Origin: Diplonema papillatum
Lineage: Eukaryota > Euglenozoa > Diplonemea > Diplonemida > Diplonemidae
DNA: 64,000 nt
Assembly: GCA_030068145.1 (NCBI GenBank)
Contig: JAPJBO010000022.1
Span: forward strand, 521,001 to 585,000
Direction of reading: 5' to 3'
Below, piece by piece: positions 21,206 to 29,734 of this stretch (its first letter is position 1; each line of letters opens with the position of its first letter). Under the pieces are notes generated by a model. It was not told the origin of the DNA. It did not search any database and was given only the letters and a program-made list of their open reading frames with translations. The position numbers were made by a program, and so were the translations under genes.

Positions 21206-21591
21206 TGCGATAGTGGGAAGTCACCGGCATGCCGATGAGCACCACACTACCTGCCTGCCTTTCGCTACGTGTCACCGGATGGGTCACTCTCGGCGCGCTT
21301 CCGTCGTGGTGCAACCCGCGATGGCTGCATCTGCTGCTGGTAGCTTGTGACAAGTTTGTAGTCAATTCTCGCTTCCGGCTAGCGCCACGGCGTGATGCGG
21401 CAGTTGTTGTGGGTCGAGCTGTGTGCGGCAGGGGTGCGCGATCGTCGTGCGACCCGTAGCGGTCGCAGAGGCCGAGGAGCCGTGTCTCGTTCAGACCCGG
21501 TACTAGTACCAGGACTCGATGCAGCGTCGTGTGTGCGCTTCCGCTGGGTGCCGCGATCAATTGCCGGGGGGGCCCCGCCCAGTGTTCCAGG

Positions 21592-21671
21592 TAAACGGTA
21601 AACGTTTACCGTTTATAAACGTTTACGTTTACTCATTTTGGAGTAAACGTTGAGTAAACGTTGTAAGCGTT
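21592..21671. repeat. AAACGTTTA palindromic repeat, left copy
   Basis: Dense GTAAACG/CGTTTAC words: GTAAACGTTTACCGTTTATA, then AACGTTTACGTTTACTCATT, TTGGAGTAAACG. The same ~60-bp string recurs in the same orientation at 22,325-22,388. Both copies are nearly self-complementary. Together they bracket the hAT relic. Confidence 0.7.
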
Positions 21672-21762
21672 TACTGTATCAAGGGCGGCATCCACTGGAA
21701 ACGCAATCTATCAAGGAAGAGGGACAACTAAGTAAAATATCCAGACGGACCTTTCGTCACAA

Positions 21763-22326
21763 ATGGCGAACAAGCGCAAAGGAGACGCCAGGGAGGGGGT
21801 GACATCACGGAAGTACCCGGATCGAAGATGCAAGAAGGTAACCTGCAAGTTCTGCGATAAGGCCTTCTCCACCGCCTCTGCTGAGCACCTGCTCGGCCAA
21901 GGTAGCGCCATTGGCGGCTGCGCCCCAAAAGATCCCATGGTGGTAGCACACACCCGCCTTCGTCGTCAAGCTGAAGGCAGCAGAAGAAAAACGAGAAAGC
22001 CAAGACGAAGCAGCTGAATATGGTGCCATTCCTCACTCGAGCGACCACTGCAGTGGACGCCCACGAAGCCATCAGGGACTTCTTCTATGAAGAAGCCATC
22101 GGGTTTAACAAGGCTACTGGTCGTTCGTTCCTGGCCATGGTTTCAGGTCCTGTGCGGGCTATCAGCACACGATGAGTATACCCCCCCAACGCCCGAAGAA
22201 CTCGGTGGGGTGATGCTTGACACCGCCATAAAAGAGGTGGACAGCCTGATGGAACGTGGGTTGCGCCAGGAGGCCCAGTATGGGCTAACTGTGCTCTGCA
22301 GGCGAATAAACGTTTACCGCGAGTAA
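21763..22326 (+). pseudogene. hAT-type transposase N-terminal relic
   Basis: The first frame (21,763-22,017) encodes a BED-type zinc-finger start: KKVTCKFCDKAFS followed by a His and a CAP motif. A second frame, entered near the A-run at 21,988, reads KTKQLNMVPFLTRAT then AHEAIRDFFYEEAIGFNKAT and FLAMVSG, matching the segment after the zinc finger in hAT proteins where a short helix and an F-N motif precede a P-P-x-x-x-E-L-x-G box. That box (YTPPTPEELGGVMLDTAI) appears in a third frame at about 22,160-22,240. At least two frameshifts and a stop separate the pieces, and the catalytic core with the dimerisation domain is missing. It is a dead internal-deletion derivative. The zinc-finger and F-F-Y...F-N features make hAT the most likely family. 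Confidence 0.6.
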
Positions 22327-22402
22327 ACGTAAACGTTTACCGTTTATAAACGTTTACGTTTACTCATTTTGGAGTAAACGCGTTTGCTCAACGTTTACCA
22401 GC
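22310..22402. repeat. AAACGTTTA palindromic repeat, right copy
   Basis: Matches the copy at 21,592 over about 60 bp (through TACTCATTTTGGAGTAAACG) in direct orientation, then diverges and ends GCTCAACGTTTACC. The 700-bp spacing fits a short non-autonomous element, with subterminal repeats rather than simple inverted ends. Confidence 0.7.
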
Positions 22403-23715
22403 TTCACTGCCCGGGGGGTGGGGGGGCTAGGGGGTGACCGTCTCGACGAGCTTGTGTTCAGCGCGAGCACCAAGTCCCAACGTGCGCCAAGCCTTGATGC
22501 TTTAGTTTGGGAAGTCGGTAGCCACTTGACCCGTAGGCCCGTGGCTCTGCAGTACCGCCGAACACGTGAAGCTTGGCTCCCGTGTAGCAGGCTTTCCCTG
22601 GTACCCTACTAAACAGGTGCCCAGACACTAACCCAGCAACAGTGCACACCGCGAGGGTCAATCCAAGGTATAAAAAAGTGTCCCAATGGGGTCATTTTTC
22701 CAAGTCGTACTTCAGAGTACCGTTGGTACCCCATGACCACATACTCAGGCCGAAATCCATATTTAGCCCGGACTTTTGACCTCAAAATCTCTCGAAACGA
22801 TGATTACGTGCTGCAAAACGACATGTCAAAAAAGGTGGCCAGTGTCGTGCCACCATTTCCCCCCGATGGTGCCAAGTATGGTGCGGGACAGCGTACTCGT
22901 CCTGTACACTTGAATGCCTTGCCTTCCTTGCGTCAGGACGAGGTTCCGAGCGTATTTTTCCTGTCACAGCGACACCCGGAAGGGTTTTACCACCATGTTT
23001 CACATCCAGTTAATCTTCGATGCAAACAAGATCGACGCGTCTCTGATTTCCAGATGTGCCCGGAGTCGAGCTCGCGAAAGAGCTTCATGGAGCTCACACT
23101 GAGTCTCGTGGCCAGAAGGAAGCGGGTCCATATCAAGTTCTGCTGTGCCTACTTCTTCACCGGTGGGGAATGAGCCAGAATACCCCGTCTAAGTCAGGTT
23201 TCGAGATTTCATTGTTGTGTGGTGCTTTCGTCGGGTTTCGGTGGTGTCGAGCCTTTTGCCGCCGAGAAAGCAAAATGTTTGTTTGCGCGAGAAGGCAAAA
23301 TGTTTGTTTGCGCACCCGGAATAAGATTACCTTCAGTTTTTGGATTTTTCCCCATTTGGCGCACCACTCTGCGATCATTTTCTGCAAATTTCCGTTTACA
23401 TGCAAAGACGAAAAACAACTTGTAGTGACACCAAGACCGTCGCAAGTCTCTTCGCCATGCACCCGTATCCACTTGTCAACCGGGTGCCGTCACTAGTGCC
23501 AACTTCTCCACGAGTCCCCGCGTCCTCCTGCACTTCTTCGCTGCTTGACGCATTCGACGTTGTCATCTGAGCTGCCTGCCGAGCTCGTTCCTGGGCGCTA
23601 ACAGCCTAGGCACGCACGAGCCACCTCTGAAGTGCCTCGTGGCACGCTAGCCTCCCCAGCTCCACTTTTCGTGCCCTCTGAACCTCCTAGTGAGCGCTTT
23701 TCACAAGATCTTGCA
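22403..23715. other. Intergenic, no gene recognised
   Basis: No coding frame with a recognisable domain. A 25-bp duplication at 23,263-23,287 and 23,288-23,312 (AAAATGTTTGTTTGCG core) is the only clear structure. Confidence 0.4.
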
Positions 23716-24027
23716 TCACTGGCACACTGGATATTCCACAGGGTGTGCTTGGGGAAAATGGTGACACGACTCTGGCCACATTTTTTGACATCGCATTTTG
23801 CAACACATTGACGGCGTTTTGGTGAAATTTGAGGGTTCCATGTCCCTGTTGTTGCCTTCTGCTTCTTCTTCCTTGCTCACCATGGGGCTACTGATACCAA
23901 ACTTCTCCTGGACGTACGCAAGAAGAGATGCCTGCTCGGTTGCGGTATCCTCATTTAATACAACTACCGGTTGTCTGCTGTATTGAGCGGTCCCAAAACG
24001 GGCTTTGATAGCCTCCAGAGTGTTCAT
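23716..24027 (-). CDS. Possible small ORF abutting the TIR element
   Basis: 103 aa from the ATG at 24,027. The frame extends to 24,078 without another ATG. Residue composition is protein-like (TLEAIKARFGTAQYS, EDTATEQASLLAYVQEKFGI, a Cys-rich end with CCKMRCQKMW), and it lacks the skew of repeat-derived frames. No family is recognised. Its upstream side lies only 150 bp from a transposable element, so the gene may be disrupted or a fragment. Confidence 0.3.
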   Translation of the reverse strand: MNTLEAIKARFGTAQYSRQPVVVLNEDTATEQASLLAYVQEKFGISSPMVSKEEEAEGNNRDMEPSNFTKTPSMCCKMRCQKMWPESCHHFPQAHPVEYPVCQ

Positions 24028-24180
24028 ACAGCGTTCACAGCTCTCTGTGTAGCTGTGGCCTGGTGCTGTTCTGAACACACTGAGAGCGCGTGCTTTAGAA
24101 ACCTTCCACAGTGCGACGAGACAGAGGCGAACCGACCAGTTTGTAACGTTGTGGTCAGTTCTTGCGCAAATTATCTTTTA

Positions 24181-25816
24181 GGGTAGGCGGTTTTTTTTTT
24201 TTTTTTTGGCCCATGTTCGCGCGCGCGTAATTTTTTGGAAACTCCGGGAAAAAAAAAATTTTTGCCAAAAAAAACTTTTGGGATCTGTGCATTGGAACCG
24301 GTCGTGAGAGCAACTGCAGGCGTAGTCACGAGCGTGTCCGGCTCGGGAAAAGTCGAAAACCTGTTCATCACACCGATACTTCACGGCGATGCAAATCGCG
24401 TAGACTTTGTTTACCTCAGTGTGTATTGACTTTGAAGCTGACTATGCCCGGTGCTGGGTTGGTGCGCTGGGCAAGCAATATCGTGCTACTTTGACGTTGG
24501 TGTCAATCTAAACAGCAAGATTTGCGTAGCTTTAGCCAACTCCTGCTGGACGAAGCCTCAGCCTCGAAAGTGTGCGCGGTTTTACCGGCAAGTCGGGAGG
24601 TTTTGCCACTGTGGTGCGATTATCACACAGAACCAGTCCGGGGCAGTGCACGCGTCTATGCCTTCCGACGCCTGAAGCAGCTACTAGTATCTGAGACTCG
24701 ACTGAGGAGGCATTAAAAGGACGCGGGGCAAGCGATGCGTTCACGGTGCTTGCGACATAGTGTACTTGACCGGCGGAAATGCCTTGTGCCGCGGTATATT
24801 TGCGAAGAAAACGGCACTCGTCGCCTGACAGTCTAGACCGCACATCCCTGAGCATGACTGCCTTCGTTGCACACGGCGTCTAACCAATTGCCGTGTGCTA
24901 GAAGCACCTGCCCTGCGGATGTCGAGACATCACTGGTCTCTTTCGATGTGGGTGAGGTACATCTTGTGAGTCCGGCGCCGTTTTCAAGGTGGCCACTGGC
25001 TAAAGCTTGCTGATAGGAGGGTCGGCAAAGTACCGACAAACTCCGTTTGCACCAAGCAGGGCATCTTTGTATACTCGGGTAATATTGACAAAGCCACGGT
25101 CCTACCGAAGCACCGTGCGAGAGCCTACTGACGGGGCTGGTCGGTGGCATTTCCATCGGCGAGAATAAGCGCCAGCTACCCGCAGAGTATGGTGAACTTC
25201 AACTTCTGCTTTCCTCCACCTTGGGCAAGGATGGTTGCTCTCGCGGCTTCTGCGGCGGTCTGCTGTTGAAACCCCCAAAGGCGGACGTCGACACCGTCAC
25301 TTCGGGTGTAGTGACATCGCAATTGGGCATGTCATGTTAAGAGAAATACAAGATTGACGGACACCCGCACAATTGACAGTCCTCTGGGACACTGCTTTAT
25401 TGTTCGCAGCGTACCCAGCAAACCGCGATCTCGAGTTCAAACCCGAGTGTTTTTTCTCCTGTGGCATCGTCTATAATCTGCAGCCTCCGACTATGGAAGG
25501 TTTTTGTCGAAACGCACCCCGTGCGACGTTCAGGACTGTTGAACTCTAGACTGCCACCGCAACCCCTCGGACACATCAAGTTCATCATCACACTCACCTT
25601 TGAGCTCATCGTCCAGGAATTCTACCAACAACGAGCACAAAAGTGCCAACAGCGGACTGGCCAATAGTATAACCGGCACATATGGTGTGACATCCAGTAG
25701 CAGAAAGTCTTGTGGCAAAAGTTTTTTTTTTTCTGAAAAGTTTTTTTTTTTGCGCGCGCGCGCGTAAATTTCTGTGGGCCGACGGACATGGGCCAAAAAA
25801 AAAAAACCGCCTACCC
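24181..25816. mobile_element. 1.64-kb non-autonomous TIR DNA transposon
   Basis: The left end GGGTAGGCGG, a T-run, then GGCCCATG (24,181-24,215) is mirrored at the right end (CATGGGCC, an A-run, CCGCCTACCC at 25,788-25,816). TTA at 24,178-24,180 and at 25,817-25,819 fits a 3-bp target duplication, which together with GG-starting ends resembles PIF/Harbinger-type elements. Just inside both ends is an alternating GCGCGCGCG block followed by GTAA on one strand (24,219-24,230 and 25,753-25,767), then A/T homopolymers. No frame inside encodes a recognisable transposase, so it would depend on an enzyme supplied elsewhere. The family assignment is tentative. Confidence 0.7.
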
Positions 25817-25914
25817 TTACTTGGATTATCTTTTTTCCGGCAATTCTCAGAAACCTGTACACACGCGGTTATGCACTGCAGCGGTTGGGTGAGGTACCCA
25901 AAAAAAAAGTACAT

Positions 25915-26465
25915 GTGCGCCGTTAAAGACCGGCGCCCAGCGAGACTAGAGGCAGCAGTTAAAGTTCGGGAAACAGTAAAGTTCGGGCGAAGCTAAGTTC
26001 GGGCGAAGCAAAGCAAAGTTCGGGCGAAGAAGTTCTGGCGAAGCGAAGTCCTGGTGAAGCTAAGCAAAGTTCGGGCGATGCTAAGTTCTGGTGAAGCAAA
26101 GTTCGGGCAAAGCAAAGCATAGTTCGGGTGAAGCGAAGTTCTGGTGAGGCTAAGTTCTGGTGAAGGAAAGTTCGGGTAAAGCAAAGTTCTGGTGAGGCAA
26201 ATGGGCGATGCTAAGTTCGGGCGAAGCAAAGCATAGTTCGGGTGAAGGTAAGTTCTGGTGAGGCTAAGTTCTGGTGAAAGAAAAGTTCGGGCGATGCAAA
26301 GTTCTGGTGAGGCAAATGGGCGATGCTACGTTTTGGTAGACTTGACTCAAACTACCCAAGGTGACCCAAAAACTATAAAAAAGTGCCCCCGGGCTTCGCC
26401 CACGGACCCCATAAAAAGTGGGGTTGGCTCGACAGAGCCATTGGCATACCTCTAGTCTCGGAAAA
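25915..26465 (-). mobile_element. Modular SINE-like element with expanded array (no clear tRNA head)
   Basis: Read on the minus strand: module A (GAGACTAGAGGTATGCCAAT ... GAGCCAACCCCACTTTTT ... GGGGGCACTTTTTTATAG, about 26,465-26,375), a short spacer, a 16-bp array (26,335-25,985), then module D (TTTAACTGCTGCCTCTAGTC then TCGCTGGGCGCCGG, 25,980-25,915). The same modules in the same order occur at 27.8-28.8 and 44.6-44.9 kb. The tRNA-like head found in the others is not recognisable here. Confidence 0.65.
25985..26335 (-). repeat. 16-bp minisatellite, ~21 units
   Basis: Unit on the minus strand close to GAACTTAGCTTCGCCC, with frequent variants (CTTTGC for CTTAGC, CACC for CGCC, CAG for CGG). 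Related to the array at 27,885-28,395 and located at the same internal position of the same element type. Confidence 0.8.
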
Positions 26466-27819
26466 TTGGAAATCGGGTGGGAGGTTGGGTTGATTTGCAC
26501 TACCTCCGGATTGGGTTGGGCAGCGTTTTGTTGTCTGTATTCTGGGTTGGCAGGGGCAGGCTAGGTGTCTTCTGAAGCAGAAAGCTGGCTGCAGAAGTCC
26601 TGCCTTCAGCCAGGACATCAGATTCTGAGGCTCAATGTACCGTACCGGGCGGTGCCCCCGGACCCCCCTGTAGTAAGACTCGCCAGAGAAAACGGGCTTG
26701 ATGTCTATTCTGAAGGAGAAAACGGGCTGCATAAGGTCCTGATGCGGGACCAGCAGTGCTCCCGCTAAGGAAAAAACCGGAGGATTTCCTCAAAAAAAGG
26801 TGCTGAAAAAATGCCCCGGAGGAATTCCTCCGGCCTGGTACCTGGGGGGTAGGAGTGAACCCGTGTGGGTGTAGCTCGCGACTAGTACTGGTCATGAAGT
26901 CTTTGCAGAATCTTTCTACGTCGACTTTGGCACCTGACTGCTTCAAAAAACCGCGCCTGGGGCACAAGATGTGGCTGATAGTGCGAGCATGTTGTCACAT
27001 TTTTCCTCAAAACTGACTGAGTCCAACACAAAACTGTGAAGAGGGAAGGACAGTGTCTATCCTCGTGCTTATCAGGAGTCTTTGTGCTCTCAAATACTCT
27101 TTGGGCAGACCGCTGTGTGTGACACCATGCCAGTTTTCGGGACTTCGTACTGCCCCTGACAAGGCCTCCATTTTTTTTCCGCGTCTGCGGCGCAGGTATT
27201 CTTGACTATGTAGGACTATCTCATTATTTGTCTCGTTTTGTTCAAAGTGTCCACCGGCAAAGGATCATATCAAATTTATAAGGTGTGCTGATGACTGGTA
27301 GAAGTGCAGTGATATCCCGGCATGAGATCTCGCTTGTGAGGATTTCTAATGCTCAGCACCTTGGCGGCTGACACACTGCAGTGGCATCTGCATCTGCCCA
27401 GCTTGTGCACTGCACGAACAGCATGAAATTGCTGGTGTTTGCTTCCTCCGGCATGTCGGGGGGTTGGCGGTGGGATCCAATCTCAGAAGCTGGAGTCAAA
27501 GCTACAGTGAGAAAAGCGGGTGTGGTGTGGATTCACGCGCATTTTGGTCGTGGTAGAGCAACCTATATCTAACTCCAGCTCACCGTGGGAGCACTGACAG
27601 ACACTGCTAAAAAAAAAGCGCGACACCGTGACAGCGCCAAAAAAAAAAGAATCTGTACGTCCCACGGGATCGTCGGAAACACAAAAGACTTTCCTGATTT
27701 AGGCTTCCTACGGCATTTCGGAGGTAAGCGGGAGCACTGGGGACCAGAAACAAAAAAAAAGTCGGGCTCCTTTATACAAAAAGCACACACAACAAGTGTC
27801 ACGAAACCCAAGCACTACT
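26466..27819. other. Intergenic, no gene recognised
   Basis: About 1.35 kb with only short overlapping frames. A near-perfect 9-10 bp inverted repeat of the type GGAGGAATTCCTCC lies near 26,817-26,832. I see no other structure I can support. Confidence 0.35.
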
Positions 27820-27884
27820 CTACGAAAAGTACGTGCGCTCGGCTAAGGCCGGCGCGTGGCGAGACTGGAGGCAGCAGTTAAAGT

Positions 27885-28395
27885 TCGGGGAACAGCAAAG
27901 TTCGGGCGAAGCTAAGTTCTGGTGAAGCAAAGTTCGGGTGAAGCAAAGTTCGGGCGAAGCTAAGTTCGGGTGAGCAAAGTTCTGGTGAAGCAAAGTTCGG
28001 GCGAAGGTGAAGCTAAGTTCGGGCGAAACAAAGTCCGGGCGAAGCTAAGTTCTGGGTGAAGCAAAGTTCGGGTGAAGCAACGTTCTGGTGAAGCTAAGAT
28101 CGGGTGAAACAAAGTTCGGCGAAGCTAAGTTCGGGTGAAGCAAAGTTCTGGTGAAGCTAAGTTCGGGCGAAACAAAGTTCGGGCGAAGCAAAGTTCGGGC
28201 GAAGCTAAGTTCGGGTGAGCAAAGTTAGGTGAAGCAAAGTTCGGGCGAAGTAAAGCTCGGGTGAAGCTAAGTTCGGGCGAAACAAAGTCCGGGCGATGCT
28301 AAGTTCTGGGTGAAGCAAAGTTCGGGTGAAGCAACGTTCTGGTGAAGCAAAGATCGGGCGAAACAAAGTTCGGCGAAGCTAAGTTCGGGTGTAAA
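27885..28395 (-). repeat. 16-bp minisatellite, ~32 units
   Basis: Degenerate tandem copies of a GAACTTAGCTTCGCCC-type unit. The array ends abruptly where module D begins (TTTAACTGCTGCC), whose first bases overlap the unit's ACTTTAA, suggesting the array grew from that junction. Confidence 0.8.
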
Positions 28396-28582
28396 GTTTG
28401 GCCTCGTACCCGGGGCCCAGCACGGGGGGGGGCCGCCCTGGGGCAGCCTTTTCCCGCCGCCCCCCCCTCCGGTATTTCTCCGGGGGGCTGAGAAACTCCG
28501 CAAAAAACGCAAATCTCGGGCACCGTAGACCCCGAAACGCAACAAACCTCGAAAACAATCTTCGACCGGAAAAGTGTCATGG

Positions 28583-28645
28583 GCGGGGTTCGAACCCGGG
28601 CCTACCGGCCTGAAGGCCGAAGCCAGCTCACTCTGCCACCCATAT
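28583..28645 (-). other. tRNA-like SINE head (pol III A and B boxes)
   Basis: On the minus strand, GGGTGGCAGAGTGAGCTGG resembles an A box and GGTTCGAACCC is a perfect B box 30-odd bases later, with a GGCCTTCAGGCC stem between them. The 5' and 3' ends do not pair as a normal acceptor stem and no CCA-ready end is seen, so this is read as a tRNA-derived SINE promoter, not a functional tRNA gene. Confidence 0.6.
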
Positions 28646-28800
28646 GCTTTGGGGCAGGGGTGGAAAAAGCTAGCTCCCCACTAAATCCAGTCAAAAACAG
28701 TACACTTTCAAACTCGTTTACAGAAAAGTGGGGTTGGCTCGAATAGAGGCTATTCACATTGCATGTTCATAGGACCTCCAGTCTCGAAAAATACATAAAA

Positions 28801-29170
28801 ACGCGGACAACAGACCGGTACGGGCTACAAGACCCTGCTCAACTAGTGCTCGCCTGCCTTGATGGCACTTGCGCTTTAAAGAACTCAATGCTCAACTGTG
28901 CATGCTAGTCCATGTGGTTCATGTACTTACAAAAGAACTCAATGCTCAACTTGTAGAACGTGGGGGGCCCAAGACTACACTCCACGAAGGAATGTACTTG
29001 ATGTCGGTCACAAACAGTCCCGGACATGGCTAGCCATAACCCATAACGAAAGCGCAAATATACAACCCGTAACCGTATAGCACTTTCTTGCTGTAAGAGA
29101 ACCCATTCACGAACGGTGACACGGAGACCCTAAAACTCCGGAATTTCAAGCGAACTTTAACTCTAAAAAT
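28801..29170. other. Intergenic, short direct repeat
   Basis: AAGAACTCAATGCTCAACT occurs at about 28,879-28,897 and 28,934-28,952. No gene recognised. Confidence 0.4.
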
Positions 29171-29357
29171 AATACTCGAGGGGCTGCCTTGCTTACTTCG
29201 AAGGGGGCAAGAGGGGGAGGCACAACACAACTACAAAGTGGGTCTTTTTTGTTGAACGCTTACACCAGCCACTAAACCCAGATTCACCTGTGTTTCGTGA
29301 GGGCTACAGCACATTTACCTCCTTGATCTTTTGCAGCTGGCAGCCTCCTCAAGTATT
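29171..29357 (+). mobile_element. MITE family copy 2 (full length)
   Basis: 187 bp with terminal inverted repeats AATACTCGAGGGGCTGCC (left) and, on the complement of the right end, AATACTTGAGGAGGCTGCC, which differ by a few bases. The interior holds GGGTCTTTTTTGTTGAACGC, TTACACCAGCCACTAAACCC and ACCTCCTTGATCTTTTGCAG. No coding capacity. No target duplication can be called with confidence. Confidence 0.75.
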
Positions 29358-29734
29358 TCCTACAAAGCAGGGGCTCATACAAGAAAGAATTACTGTCTGT
29401 TTGCGCGCTAGTCCGCTATCAGGAGCCCAGCGGAAAAGCAACAGAATGGGCCACTTGGCAAATGCACGAGATCAAGTCTAGCTCGAAAATACGATAAAAC
29501 AAAACATTTCTTTTGGGAACCCCACCGATCACCACAAGCACACACTAAGCTGAACTTCACAAACACACAAAAGGTCGAAAGACACCAACCTCTACGCCTA
29601 TTCGGGATCGTCAGAAACACAAAAAGCAATTCCAAAAGTAAAAGAAACTTGCGAAAAAGAAGAAAAATAACAAAGCAGTATCCACCTTTTTTAGCAGCTC
29701 ATTCGTTTTCAGCGCTGCTGCGTGCCCGTCGGCG

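Larger units (their letters stand above)
27820..28800 (-). mobile_element. Modular SINE-like element, most complete copy
   Basis: Read on the minus strand: module A (CGAGACTGGAGGTCC ... GAGCCAACCCCACTTTTC, 28,795-28,722), a tRNA-like head (28,645-28,583), a short body (GACACTTTTCCGGTCGAAGA, then GTTTTCGAGGTTTGTTG), a GC-rich patch, a 16-bp array (28,395-27,885) and module D (TTTAACTGCTGCCTCCAGTC..., 27,880-27,830). Sharing of all modules with 44.6 kb, where the array is missing, identifies the array as a secondary internal expansion. Confidence 0.7.

Noticed and set aside
25990-28395. CRISPR-like array
   Set aside because: Units are 16 bp with no unique spacers, degenerate, and lie inside SINE-like elements of a eukaryote.
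28583-28645. Functional tRNA gene
   Set aside because: A and B boxes are present but no acceptor stem closes and the sequence is part of a repeated element.
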